A stretch of DNA of 64,000 bases from Epichloe hybrida. Taxonomy: Eukaryota > Ascomycota > Sordariomycetes > Hypocreales > Clavicipitaceae. The position numbers and the translations under genes are program-made. The notes below the pieces were generated by a model. That model saw nothing but the letters and a program-made list of their open reading frames with translations. It made no database searches and was not told the origin of the DNA. The DNA is taken from NCBI GenBank assembly GCA_019022495.1, contig JAFEKR010000013.1, positions 806,001 to 870,000 on the forward strand, in the 5' to 3' direction. Of the stretch, positions 23,355-34,679 are shown one piece after another; position 1 is the first letter of the stretch; each line of letters opens with the position of its first letter.

Positions 23355-26300
23355 CTACAACTCGTCATGGCCGGTCTTTTCCCCAGCCCCCTTCTGATCC
23401 GCCTCCTTGTCTGCCGCCTCTTTTCCAAACTTTTGTTTCTCCTCCATCTCCTTGACTTTCTGGAGCAACTCTTCCATTTGATCTGGGGTGAAACGCTTCC
23501 CTCCAGTGGGCTTCTCTGCATCCCCGCTGTTCTTTGACTTATCCTTCTTCTTTCCATTCTTGCTCGCCTTCTTGGCCTTGCTGTCAAAGTTGCGGACAGC
23601 CTTGAGTGCCAAGTCCATACGGACCTTGTCAAGCTTGCGCGTCTTTTCTGTGAGATCCTTGACGAGGAGGATGGGGTTGGCCGTTTCGGCCAGCTTGCCT
23701 TGCTTTCCCTCCATGTCCTTTAACCAATCTTCGGTCGACTTGCGAAGCGTCTCTAATTCCTTAAGCTCTTCCTTTGAGAACAGAGGGGGCACGGAACCAG
23801 CCGGCTCCTTTTCCGCCTTTCCGCCCTTCTTGGTGGCCTGGGCTGCGTCATCATCCTCGAGGCCGTCAGACTCGCCCGTTGATGTCTCTGAAGAGGCCGA
23901 AGTGGGTGCTGATCCGCTGGCGCTTGCAGCAGAGGCCGTAGCTTGCCACTCCTCATGCTCCGCAATCTGCTTGTGGATTCCGTCGATGTAGTCGCCGGTT
24001 CGCTTCAGAGCGTCCCTGAGCGAAGTGATCTTGGCCGGCCGCTTCTCGGCTTCCTCAATCCTGGTCTGGACAGGGACAACAATGTCTTGGAGAATCTTGA
24101 GCTTGGCCTTGAGGGCTTCCTTGGTGGCTTCGGCGCCGTCCTCGTTCAGCCAGTCACCAACCTCGCTAGCCTTCTCAGCTAATGCAGTACGCTCCTTCTG
24201 GGTAGACGAAGCGATGAAGCTTTCTGATTCGAGAAGATCTCGGATCTTGTACGTGTATCCTTCGAGCTGGTTAAGAGCTTCCTCACGCTGCAATCGGGCC
24301 TTGTCGGAGGCTGCAAAAGCCTTGAGTCTATCCTTGGCCTTGGTCAATTCAGCCTTTGGCAGTCCTGGCACGCCAGCCTTTTCCAATTCGATCTCGACTG
24401 GGATGGAAACAAGTTGCCTCTTCTTGACCTCCTTGGTCTCTTCAGTAGGCGTCTCTGGCTCGGAAACGCTGGAAGAGGTCGCAGGTTCAGAACCGGCAGA
24501 CGTGGCGGACGACTTGGCATCATCCTTCATAGCTTCATCAGAGCCCTCAGACTGGTTTGCGTCGACCTTTTCGCTGTCACCATTGAGTGGCTGCTGGTCT
24601 TTCTTACCACCAAACCCAAAGAGGTTCTTAACGCCATCAACGAGGCGTTCCGTAACGGTCACTTCAGCTTCGCACTCGATTGCAGCCCTTGTCACCTGGA
24701 CTTCGCCATTCTCCGCACTCAGCTTGACACCAAGCTTGAAGACAATCTCGGATTCTATGCAAGAAGGATACTTCTCTTTCATGGCAGCCACAGTCGTGGT
24801 TAGGTTCTTGGTCACCAAGGACGCAGTCTCTCGGTCCTCGGAGTCAACCTGCTGATAGAAAGTAAGAGCGAAATCTTCCTGGTCGTTGAAGGTCATCTCC
24901 TTGGGAACTCCGCCGAGAGGTGAGCTGGCAGTCCACAGACGCTGTCGCTGTGGCTTTTTGCTGTTCGCCCGTTTAAAGCCGGAAGCGTACATGGGCCCCT
25001 CGGAGATTCTGATCTCCTTGACGCGGAAGCTGGGACTGAGCTCGGCAGCACGGAAACCAGCTCCGAACACGGCAGCCTCGTCCGAGTTGACGTTGGATCG
25101 AAGCTTGTCCGAGGAGCCAACAGCCTTCTCTAGAGCTTTCTGCACAAACGGTGTGCGCGTAGCACCTCCATGCAGGATGACCGAGGCCAACTCATTTGGA
25201 TCAAGGCCAGACGTTTTGATGGCGTCGTTGATCACGGCGCCTATTCTTTCAGCATGGCCCTCAGCCATGGTCTCAAACTCGGCACGTGTAACCTTGTATT
25301 TGAAGTCGACATCCTCATAAAGACCCTCAAAGCTTGCTTGCGTATTCTGATTGGCGCTCAGGACATGTCGAACTCGCTCGGCTTCCTTGCTAATCTTTGC
25401 CATGGCACGTCCATGTGCCTTGAACCCTTCGGCGGTGGCAGAGATCTTTTGAGCCTCCTTGGAGTCGATGAATTGAGACACCATATCGTCCATGATCAAG
25501 TAGTTGAGTGAATCACCGCCCAGAGTTCTATCCCAACCGCTGCCCAGAACATGAACCTCTTGCACAGTCTTGTTGAACTTTCCGATATCCTTGACGGTGC
25601 GGCTCTGGAACCGCATTACGGAGGCGCTGGTAGATCCAGCACCCATGTCGAAGATAAGATGATATTCCGGCTTCTCACCTGCGTTGATGTTGGGGAACTG
25701 TCGGCTGGTAGCGTAGTTCAAGCCAACAGCCAGTCCATCACTGACCAGACTCAAAACCTTGAGGCCAGCCAACTCGGCCGCCAACTTGACAGCCCGCTTT
25801 TCTTCCACCGTGTAGAAAGGAGGAAAAGTAAGGACGATGGAACGAACCGACGAACCATCGCCGGCCGTAGCTTCTGCGTTCTTCTGCACACTCTGGAGCT
25901 CCATAGCCAACAGTTCCTCGACCATCCAGGCATCCTCTTCCGGCGCGAATGCACTTGACTTAAAAGCAGCGGTGTTGCGGGTGGCATGAGCCTTCAATTG
26001 AAGTGCCGGATGTCTGGAAGCATATTCTTTTATAGCGGTGTTGTCAATGGGGAGACCGAGGAGCGTCTTAAGGTTCGGGTAGACTTCGCCAGGAAATCGC
26101 GCGGCAATTGCCATGGCATCCGCACCATATAATCGTTCGGGGAACTGGCCCGCCTTGGGGCCCGACTTGGAGGGCTTAAATGCGACGGCAGAAGTTTCTT
26201 TTCATCGAGAATCTTTGGTCAGGACAATCTCGAGTGGAATACCTGGCTTCACCAAGGCAGCTTTGATAAACTCGGTGCCCAGGTCGACGCCGAGCACAGC

Positions 26301-26381
26301 CGCCGCCGCGAAAACATTGGCGGAGAGGAGAAAGATGGCTCCGAGGAGCATCTTCAATGGCGATAGCGGTGAAGATGCCAT
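23355..26381 (-). CDS. LHS1: LHS1/GRP170-type ER Hsp70, interrupted by one in-frame TGA
   Basis: Homologue of Lhs1/Hyou1, the large ER-lumen Hsp70 that acts as nucleotide exchange factor for Kar2/BiP and assists translocation and folding. The single exon spans 1008 codon positions. A signal peptide (MLLGAIFLLSANVFAAAA) precedes the Hsp70 start VLGVDLGTEFIKAAL. Nucleotide-binding-domain landmarks follow: LIFDMGAGSTSASVM (phosphate 2) and ASVILHGGATRTPFVQKAL (adenosine). A long acidic insert and helical C-terminus end in the ER-retention signal HDEL. Between DSR and KETSAVAFKPSK the frame contains TGA at 26204-26202, where the family usually has Arg or Lys, so a one-base change from CGA or AGA would explain it. 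The remaining 949 codons are open. No GT-AG intron of realistic size can remove it. It may be a real null allele, a sequencing error or a readthrough codon. Confidence 0.85.
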
Positions 26382-27296
26382 GTTGGGCGGGTGGTTTGCA
26401 GAGAACTGCTCCAAATAATTCAGCGACGCATCAACACTCGGTGTGTAACCGCCGGTAAATCTGCTTTCACTCGTGCGATGCGCCGAAGGGGAGAGTGCAC
26501 AATAGAACAAGATGAAGAAAGGCAGAATAAAGATAAACGGGAAGACGTTCGAACGTTTGAGCGCCAAATAGGGCCAAGGTTAGTTGGCTCACAAACTCAT
26601 GTGGTCGAGATTTAATAAGGCTAGGGCCACTGTGACTTCAAAAGGTTGATGTGGCCTCTGCGACGGCTTGTCATGTCATGACAACCCCACTTGTCCCACT
26701 TGTCACTTTCCGTCCACCTGTCCTTTTTCCTTTTTAGCACCGCCCATTTCAAGTCAAGGCTGACTGACATTTGCGGCCCCGATAAGAGCTGCCTCGCCCA
26801 CAAATCGAGCTCCGATAAGGCTTCTCGAAACCACTGCCCGAGCTCCCGTTAATAATTCTAGAATCAAGCAAGCAACTCGCATGGGCAAGTCAATGGCAGT
26901 TTTAGAGCCCTGAGCTAAGAGAGGACCGAGTGAAGACATCGTCATGGCCGTCGTGTCATTCTCATGTGCTTTTTTCTTCTTCTGTTGATACAAGCCCAAT
27001 CCGACCCCTTCACCAGGGATTCTACCTACACAAACATCTCCTTTCCGTAGGCGATGCCAAGTTTCCGAGCACGCCGCAGCAACTGCTGTGAAACACCAAT
27101 CTGATAGCTAGGGTAATTGCGCTCAGAGAGTCCAAATGCGATGCGATGCCATGTCCCAATGTCCACTGTCTGCCCTGTCCCCAAAACCGGCTAAAAACCC
27201 GCCCAACGCCACCATGACATGATGTACAGATTGCCATTTGCTATGATTGCAACCAAAGACTCAAAATATGGCACAAGCATTTTTTTCGCGAGAAAA
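26382..27296. other. Intergenic region between LHS1 and YAG7-like gene
   Basis: About 0.9 kb between the LHS1 start and the 3' end of the YAG7-like gene. A minus-strand frame (26999-26754) contains a helix-like stretch but has no family resemblance, so it is left uncalled. It includes the LHS1 promoter by position. Confidence 0.45.
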
Positions 27297-28905
27297 TTAA
27301 GACGACTCCTCATTTCGGCGAGGTCGGGGGGGCATTCCGCCGCGCCCACGGCCTCGCCCACGACCGTCTCCGCGATGGCCACCACGACCACGGTGCTCTC
27401 CTCGTCCACGGCCTCGCCAGGTACCATTGCCTTCGCGTTCCTGGCGGCTCTTGTTGCGCTGAACCGGATGGTACCCATCGCCGGAGCCAACGGGGATGGC
27501 CTGTAGTCCTTGAAGTTAGCTGCGCTGGCCACGCTGGGAACTGCTGTCGGAAAAAGGAGAAGAAGAAAAGACTTCTCGGGAAAAAAAAAAATCATGCTCA
27601 CCTGTTTGACCGGCTCGGGCTGGTCATCCGCCCAAGACCGCGACTGAGTGACATCAACCGCAGAAGAAGTGCCATTAAGCCCAGTCTCGGTTTCCGATGG
27701 ATCATGCGGCACCTTTACTTCCACCCATTCCTGCGAAGCCGAAAGACCATTCTCGGTATCCCATTGGGTTTCAACTACAGCGTTGGCAGCATCGTCAGCG
27801 ACACTGGCATGAGAAAGTCCCTGTCCTGTGGAATCCGAAACAGCTTGTTCACCCGTTGTAGACGCATCGCCAGCAGCGACCTCGGTGGCAGCAGCGGCCT
27901 CAGGAGGCGCCCCTTCAAGTTGCTGGGCGGCTCCGCTGTACAATGGGGTCTTGTAGTTCTCAGCGAGAGTTTTGACGACAGAATCTTAGGGTCGTGTTAG
28001 TGGAAGTTTCTCGAGTGGACGAGCAAGTTTCAGATCAATCGAAATACTCACAAGTCGTTTGCAGCTCTTCGCCAGGGACACTCAATACTTTGTCATCCGT
28101 CCCCTGCACGAGCTTCAGCATAGAGGAAACAGCACTGTCATCGCCCGCGTAGATGGCTAGCAGCACTCCTTCAATAGCCTGGCTTTCGTCCGACTCGGGA
28201 TCGTTAGCTTCCTCGCGACGGTAAGCTGCGAGCCTTAAGAATTGCGACAAGGCCAGAAGATTGTCCTTCATGGACTGCTGGAAGCCGGCCTTGGCTTCGC
28301 TAACAGCATCTTCCTTCAGTTGGCCAAGAGACTTTTCCCACTCGGCCTTCTCTGCTGCGGCACGTGAGCGGTACTGCTCATGGAGTTTCTGGTATTGCGC
28401 CAACTGCTCCTCCGTCTGAGCCAACTGAGCCTGCAAAGCAGGCTTCTTCTCGATCTGGGCCTTTTGGTCGGCATTGATCACCTTGGAAGCAACCAATTCG
28501 TCGAGGGTCTTGCCAGCATGCTGGCGAAGGAGGGAGTCGGTTTTCGAAGCATTGGTCTTTAAGAACGCCTAGTTAGCAAACATGGCTCGCTCCCTGTTGT
28601 AGGCGGCCGCTCAGACGAGGCCCTTGTCACTGAGCACCCAATAGTGACCTACAATTTTCTTGTTCAAGTTGCGGATATTCCTGTTTATTTACTGTCAGCT
28701 ACATGTAGCCTCATTCTGTAGGAAGAAGTAGGGGATTTGTGTACTTCTGAAGCTCTTTGATGTGCGGGTTATCGTAGCCCTCGTCTTGCGAATCGGCAGC
28801 AGCACCAGAGCCAACACTAGGGGCAGGTGAATTGACGCGTTCACTGGCGCTGGCAAGCTTATTCTTGGATCCCTTGGGGGCGGATTGGGTCGCAGCTGCA
28901 GCCAT
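27297..28905 (-). CDS. YAG7-like ribosome/RNA-associated protein with RGG tail
   Basis: Resembles the fungal Yag7 group, proteins found with ribosomes and RNA in yeast; the molecular role is poorly defined. Exons 28905-28745, 28680-28653 (28 nt), 28556-28052, 27984-27602 and 27500-27297 give 426 aa. The N-terminus MAAAATQSAPKGSKNKLAS is followed by PHIKELQKNIRNLNKKI, then a long coiled coil (about residues 75-140: AQIEKKPALQAQLAQTEEQL). A helical domain to about residue 235 is followed by an acidic linker with two Trp motifs (QEWVEVKVP, SRSWADDQPEPVK). The C-terminus is an RGG/RGRG box ending NEESS. The last exon must start at GCC (acceptor CTACAG at 27501): only that frame encodes the RGG tail, whereas reading on in the preceding frame gives unrelated sequence. 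The 3' boundary of intron 2 (AAAG versus TAG) could shift by four codons. Confidence 0.8.
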
Positions 28906-29838
28906 TTCTGATACTTGTCTACTATAACGAGTAGGTGGGGAAAGTTGTGGTGCTGTTGGAAGGGCAGGGCTCGACAGGCGAAGCTGGTTGTGATTGTGCT
29001 GTCACGTTCTCGTCGTGTTGATTAGTGTGCGGATGGCGGCAGTCGACCTGGCGGTAGAGTTCAAAGATTAAGAGGGTTGATGGACCAAGGAGGGGATCAG
29101 GTAGAGTGAGACGGAGAAAGTGTTGGTTATAATAACAGGAAGCATGAAGCTGGTAGGGTTCACAGGGTGCGGGACGTTGCCCTCCCCCCCTGCACAGCCA
29201 GCTGGGAGGAGAGGATGAGCTGTGCGGCGCGACCCCAGCTGCCTGCCCACTTCTGCTCCGTGGAAACAGGCAGAATCACTGCTCGGAGTGAGGGCCAGCC
29301 AGCTTGGTGGACAAGACAATGTGCCCACCAGCGTCACCAGCGTCACCAGCGTCACCAGCGTCACCAGCGTCACAGTTGAGTCCATTTTTTACTAGTCCAT
29401 CGTTACTATCGTCTGTTCATCATCTCTCTCCACCTTACGTCTCTGCAAACACAGGGCAAGTAGCTCCATTGATTTGCTTGCTACTGCTGGTTGTCTCGTG
29501 CCCATCCCATCCACCGCCGCTCAAAACAGCCTTCAGAGCTGGGGCAAACGGCGCCCAGATAATCGCGATCTGTTCCACGCCTCCGTCTCCCGTGTACCAG
29601 GTCCAGCACTTCGATGCGCCCAATCAAGAACGTGACGTGCATCATATAACTGTTGAACATATACTTGTAGCGATACCAAGGCCACGGCTTGTTCACGAGC
29701 CCATGCAATTGCGGCTGTCCCGTTTGAACAGGTTTTTCTGCGTGCATATATGTGACCTCCACGATCAAGTTGAGTTCCTTGCCTTTCCTTGCCTGGCTCT
29801 GTTGTTTAGTCATCGAATCCTGTATCAACGCTGCTTCT
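28906..29838. other. Intergenic region upstream of YAG7-like gene
   Basis: 0.93 kb containing a 9-bp tandem array (29326-29373). Minus-strand frames at 29435-29828 directly follow the CENP-W stop codon and are probably its 3' UTR. No gene is supported. Confidence 0.45.
29326..29373. repeat. 9-bp tandem repeat CACCAGCGT, 5 copies
   Basis: Five perfect CACCAGCGT units plus CAC. It lies about 420 bp upstream of the YAG7-like start codon. Confidence 0.9.
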
Positions 29839-30266
29839 TCAGCCCTTGAATTTGGCCAGGGTATCCTACACGGCTTGATTAGTTCTCCCGAACTGTCATG
29901 GAAATTGTATGTGTGCTGATTGCGCTTACTCGAGTAACTTTGGTCACACTCCTGGCCGTCAAGCCTCGTTCACCAGACTGCTTCGCGTAGATGGCGGCTT
30001 CTTTTACAAGACTGTTCAACGGTCAATATTGTATCTATTACGTATTAATGCTATGTATATATATGGGGTGGGAGGGGGGAAGCATACGTCTCCATAAAAA
30101 GGACATAATTCAAAAAGATCTATCGACTTCGTCAGTGTCGAATATCGTTGCGGGACACGTTGGCACGCACAGTGACATCTGCACTCTTCTTGATAGCCAT
30201 ATTCGAATGCGCTTTGATTATTTTCTTGACAGTGGCCCTCGGATAGGCCTTCTTGCCCATAGCCAT
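29839..30266 (-). CDS. CENP-W-like histone-fold kinetochore protein (four-exon small gene)
   Basis: A 78-aa histone-fold protein resembling CENP-W (Wip1), which pairs with CENP-T in the inner kinetochore; the family is annotated in many fungi as a CBF/NF-Y/archaeal-histone-domain protein. Exons 30266-30171, 30119-30088, 30011-29930 and 29865-29839 join in phase with donors GTGCGT, GTATGC and GTAAGC and acceptors TAG, CAG and TAG. The chain reads MAMGKKAYPRATVKKIIKAH (alpha 1), IFLNYVLFMETLVKEAAIYA (alpha 2) and KQSGERGLTARSVTKVTRDT (loop 2 and alpha 3), ending LAKFKG. This covers a whole histone fold with no missing segment. All exons are shorter than 100 nt, so ORF scans miss the gene. A Met two codons downstream could also be the start. 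CENP-W is favoured over other histone-fold partners by the YPRATVKKIIKAHS opening. Confidence 0.85.
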
Positions 30267-30577
30267 GATAGATTGAGGCTGGAAGCAATCGTTTCTAGAA
30301 ACCAACGCGCTGTGCAAGGCGAAGCAATTTTTAGACGCGTCGTTGAACAGGGCGCGGAGTTGCGCGTCTTTGGGGCGTTCCGTGTTGCCACTGCCATGGA
30401 GTACAGTGTGATTATCAATTGCTGACCGTCAAGATACACAGTGCCCCCACCAGAAACTCGAAGCTCTTCTCTTCTTGTGGGCGTAACAAGTAGCAGTAAT
30501 GGAGGGGTCGCTGGGTGCGAAAATGATTTCCCTTTACTGTCGAAATATTTTGCAAATCAAGTCTTCTCTCCTTCGCA
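30267..30577. promoter_or_regulatory. Shared upstream region of CENP-W-like and prefoldin 4 genes
   Basis: A 311-bp divergent gap. Chance frames cross it in both directions, but no further exon is needed by either gene. Promoter role is inferred from position. Confidence 0.5.
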
Positions 30578-31247
30578 ATGGCATCATTAATGCAGCGTCG
30601 CATGGTAAGATCGAATACGCACCCGGCTTTGTGTCTCTTGCCCCTGAACTACATCATGGGCGGAGCCTTTTACCAACACCTATTGACACATTCGCACAGC
30701 TATCCAAAGAGGATGAGCAGGCAGCCGGCGATGAAGTGGAAGTTCGACGAGAAGACCAGGATAAGATCAACAAGTTCAGTCGTCTGCATCAAAGGGAGCT
30801 GGCCCTAGAAGAGCAGCTTAAGGGGAAGAGTGTAAGCATCCGGACGGGAGAGGAACCCGCTTCTCTCTGACCTTGCATCACGAGATTAGGCACTGATAAC
30901 GCTAATACTTTCTTGCAGAAGGAGAAGGAAGAGCTGGACGACTTGTCGACCGAACTAGAGCTTGTAGACGAGGACGAGAAGATTCAGTATATAATCCCAG
31001 TTTGGTCAATTCTGCCCCGCGGAGCCTCGCATTAACCAGTTTGTGTCACGACAGATACAAAATCGGCGATGCATTTTTTCACATTCCACTAGAGCAAGCA
31101 CAAGAGATGCTGGAGACAGCTACGACAAGAATAGAAGACGAGACGAGCGAATTGGAAGAGAAGATGAGCACGGTGCGCGAGGAGATGCAACAGCTCAAGG
31201 TCGAGCTCTACGCAAGATTCGGAAGGCAAATCAACCTCGAGACATAG
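30578..31247 (+). CDS. GIM3: Prefoldin subunit 4 (Gim3)
   Basis: Beta-type subunit of the hexameric prefoldin complex, which passes unfolded actin and tubulin to the TRiC/CCT chaperonin in the cytosol. Exons 30578-30604, 30700-30831, 30919-30986 and 31055-31247 give 139 aa, close to the family's usual 130-150. Helices of the N-terminal coiled coil (SKEDEQAAGDEVEVRREDQD, INKFSRLHQRELALEEQL) and C-terminal coiled coil (LEEKMSTVREEMQQLKVELY) flank the beta hairpin YKIGDAFFHIPLEQAQEML. The end QINLET is typical. The short first exon encodes MASLMQRRM; an internal Met at codon 5 is an alternative start. Donors are GTAAGA, GTAAGC and GTATAT. Confidence 0.93.
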
Positions 31248-32177
31248 AGAGGAAGAAGATCAAGGATCAAGGAAAAAATATAGCCATGTCAAAAGTAAAG
31301 TATTTCGTTCTTCGAATTTCGTTGTCGCCGTCAGTCGTCCCCGCCTGGAGACGCATTTTGTGTGTATGAGCCGCCAACCTACTCCTTATTTGTCTCCCTA
31401 GCAAAAGACGATTTGCATCTGGCACGAGGAATCTGAGACTACCGGGCGCCGCAGAAAAACTTCTGGGGGAAAGGAGATACGTCATAACGGCAATCGAAAA
31501 TCCCATCCATAAGCTCAAGAGATTTGGTGCCCGCAGTCCGCAGATTGCACAATGCATCTTGCTCGTCGCGTGGTGACATGGGACACGGTGCTGCCGTTCA
31601 GCATGCTCTGCATGCCAGGTACAATGGAAGGCCAAAGTCGCATTGGGCAATTTGGCTCATGTTGTGTGTGGGGGACAAAGTCGGACTTGGCATTTTTCTC
31701 AGGCGACGATCCCGATATTCTACAGCAGGATCCCCAAATTAGGTAATTTTACTGACATCGTTGTACCAAGCTGCCAGCCATCTTCTGACACAAGTCGAGT
31801 CGAGCATTCACTGGTTCTAACTTGGTTGCGCCTCTTCCATCGCGCCAATGCTGTCATTCGAAATCCATCCTTTCAGTCAACACTTACTGATGACACATAC
31901 TGTGATCTTTTTATCAACTTGGCGAACCCGATCTACCAAGGTTCTGAACTCTCAAAGCACATTTGTGGCAATGCTTTTGATAAATCGCCAGTTGAAACAC
32001 AGGCGAATCGTATCTCTTATTTTGGGCCCAATTCATTAAGGCCTCATCATCATGGCTGGAAACCAGTCCAATGAAACGTGTCTGGTCTCTAAGCATCCTC
32101 CACATGGTGCGGCTGCCTCATAACTTCCTCAAACTTGCTTCAATGCCACAACCATCGCTGCTTTCCAAGCCAAGAAG
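31248..32177. other. Intergenic region upstream of MFS gene
   Basis: 0.93 kb. A plus-strand frame (31643-32074) has no recognisable domain, no good start context and is not continued. I see no gene; the MFS promoter should lie here. Confidence 0.45.
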
Positions 32178-34077
32178 ATGACTTCTAACTTGAACACAGG
32201 AATAAAGATCCCAGATAGCGCCCGAGCAAGTAGTGCCACCGCTTCTCATGGCGGTCAACCCTCCCGCACAAGAAGCCATCCTGCCAACAAGCCCTCGAAC
32301 ACAAGTCCTCTGAATGCCATTCAGCCAGCATCTCGAAACCATGACAGCTACATCGTCGTAAGCTGGGAAGTCAATGACCCTGAGAACCCACACAACTGGT
32401 CCTTTGTCAGTCATCCTCGAGTTTTCTCCTGCTTTCAGAACATCCATAAAACGCCTCTGACACGTCAAACAGTTCAAGAAGTCGTACACCCTCGCCGTTA
32501 TATGCATGCTCGTCATGAACTCAACAATGGGCTCCGCCCTGCCATGCATGGCTATTCCCCAAATGACAGATGAATTCGGGCTCGTGTCTCAAGAGCAAAA
32601 AGTTCTCCCTATCTCCATCTTCCTCTTAGGCTATGTCTTCGGCCCCGTGATATGGGCGCCACTGAGCGAGGAGTTTGGCCGAAAGCTCCTCACAACCGTC
32701 ACTTTCACCGCATTCTCCTTCTTCACAATGGCGTGTGCCCTTTCTCCGACGTGGTCGTCGCTGCTGGGCTTTCGACTATGCTGTGGCGTGTTTGCAAGCG
32801 CGCCCATCGCTGTCGCGGTCGGTATATTGGCTGATGTATATGGCGATGCTCGCACAAGAGGGAAAGCCTATTCTGCTTATCTGGTGGTATGTTGTTGGCC
32901 CTTGAAACATCCCCCAAGCCTTCCATATCCCGTCTTTTGTGCTCTCCCCATCTCTGATTCCTCATCAGCACAATCACACATCTTCTACCTACACACACGC
33001 ACACACGCACACATATATATACATACAAGTCTGTATATGAAAGCTAACAAACTCCAGACCACCGTCTTCGGACCCGTCTTTGCCCCAATCGTCTCAGGCT
33101 TCGCCTCACCAACCATCGGCTGGCGCTGGGCCTTCTGGATCAGCCTCATCTGCGCCTCCGCCACGTTCATCATGCTCCTCTTCCTCCCAGAAACCTACCA
33201 CCCCATTCTCTTGGCCCAACGAGCCCGTCTCCTCCGCCAGCAAGGCCACCCCCCCAACATCGTCGCCCCACGAGACCTCCACAAAGCCATCGACCTCACC
33301 CAACTCGTAACCAAGGTCCTGACTCGCCCCCTCCGAATGCTCTTTTTCGAACCCATCGTCGCCGCCACATGCGCCTACATCGCCTTCGTCTACGCCCTCT
33401 TCTACGTATCCTTCCAGGCCTTCCCTATCATCTTCCTCCATCACTACGGCCTCTCCCCTGGCATAACAGGCCTCTGCTACTTGCCGATCGCGGCAGGCGC
33501 CTGTCTGTCCATGGCCTCATTCTGGTCCTGGGACAACTACGTCGCAAAAGCGGCATCCCGCAACGCAAAGTGGACGCAGAGCGATGAATATCGACGTGTC
33601 CCGCTCGCCACCATCGGCGGTCCTCTCTTCGTGATATCTCTTTTCTGGCTAGGCTTCACAGCCTCTCCCTCCACCCCCTTCATGGTACCTATGCTAGCGG
33701 GTCTGCCGTTCGGAATGGGGTTCCAGCTTATCTTGATGACGCTGCTTAACTATCTTACTGATGCGTATGAAATATACGCAGCCTCCGCCAACGCAGCTGC
33801 TTCGACTTCTCGCTCCTTGCTAGCCGTCGTTCTACCGTTGGCGACGAAGACCATGTTTGACAAGTTGGGCATCTCGGGTGCGTGTGCGGTTCTGGGAGGC
33901 CTCAGCGCCGCCATGAGCGTCATCCCTTTTATTTTCCTTTGGAAGGGACAGGCGATCCGGGATCGGTCCCAGTTCTGCATTGCGTTGCGAAAGATGAAGG
34001 ATGAGGAGGCCAGGGAGAAGACTGAAAAGGCGCAGCTGTGGACGTCGGAGACTGAGGACAACGGCCGTCCTGCTTGA
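32178..34077 (+). CDS. MFS drug:H+ antiporter-type transporter (DHA1 group)
   Basis: A 12-helix major facilitator, probably a proton antiporter of the DHA1/polyamine-resistance type at the plasma membrane; substrate unknown. Exons 32178-32405, 32473-32886 and 33058-34077 give 553 aa. A Ser/Pro-rich cytosolic N-terminus (residues 1-75) ends in the group's VNDPENPHNWSF motif. Transmembrane helices start with SYTLAVICMLVMNSTMGSAL. The loop 2-3 signature is GYVFGPVIWAPLSEEFGRK, and the central cytosolic loop contains LLFLPETYHP. Helix 11-12 text (TSRSLLAVVLPLATKTMFDK) is typical. The donor of intron 1 is GTCAGT, and its acceptor could be CAG (used here) or AAG six bases further on. Intron 2 (171 bp) contains a CA/TA microsatellite. 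No biosynthetic genes lie nearby, so the context does not suggest a cluster exporter. Confidence 0.9.
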
Positions 34078-34679
34078 GAGTATTGGAGGATGGAACAGAA
34101 GCTGATGCTCTGATAGTAGACGAAACAAAGCGTGCATATGATGAGAAGCATTTGACGACAAGTCATCAACGGTTCCTGCAGGCAACGTTGCGGTGGGCGC
34201 TGGAATTCAACAGTATGTCACAGACAGAACAGAGCTAGATTGACTGATAGTAATCTCATTAATTGCTAAGAGGATATATTCGTAATGAACTCATCCTTCT
34301 CACCAATACACACAAGGCTATTTAGTCGTATAACGGTGACTGTGTTCGCGTGAGCAAAAGTGAGTCTTTCGGTAGTTCATGTTCGAAACCCCAGCCTTGA
34401 TGAGGGACGGCTTGTGCGCCAGTGTGACAGCGTAATAAAAATCAAGCGATTATTCATGTTTCCTTAAGAATGCCCGGTCATTTATTTTTGGAAAGTCCAC
34501 GATGGAAGCAAACGACTCGGCCAGATGATCCAGTTTCAAAACCATTGCATCGTTGTTGAACTTGCGTATTGTTCCTGGCGCGACGTCATGACAAATCGCC
34601 CAAAGTGTATTTTGCCGTGTGGTAATATGTTGCCCTTTTCGTTTTTGGCATTATTTGATAATGACTTTTTGATCTGCTT
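34078..34679. other. Convergent intergenic region
   Basis: About 600 AT-rich bases between the 3' ends of the MFS gene and the unknown 662-aa gene. Nothing recognisable is seen. Confidence 0.45.

Noticed and set aside
24025..24855. 276-codon plus-strand frame opposite LHS1
   Set aside because: Ser/Leu-rich antisense shadow of the LHS1 exon.
26754..26999. Minus-strand frame with a helix-like Ala/Leu segment
   Set aside because: Short, no known family, no supporting splice signals; composition alone was not enough.
29435..29828. Minus-strand frames just after the CENP-W stop codon
   Set aside because: They sit where the 3' UTR is expected and show no family resemblance in any frame.
34350..34400. 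TTCGAAAC string resembling a tRNA B-box (also near 8540, 12915, 12985 and 52350)
   Set aside because: The flanking bases do not form a T-stem and no matching A-box or acceptor stem is present.
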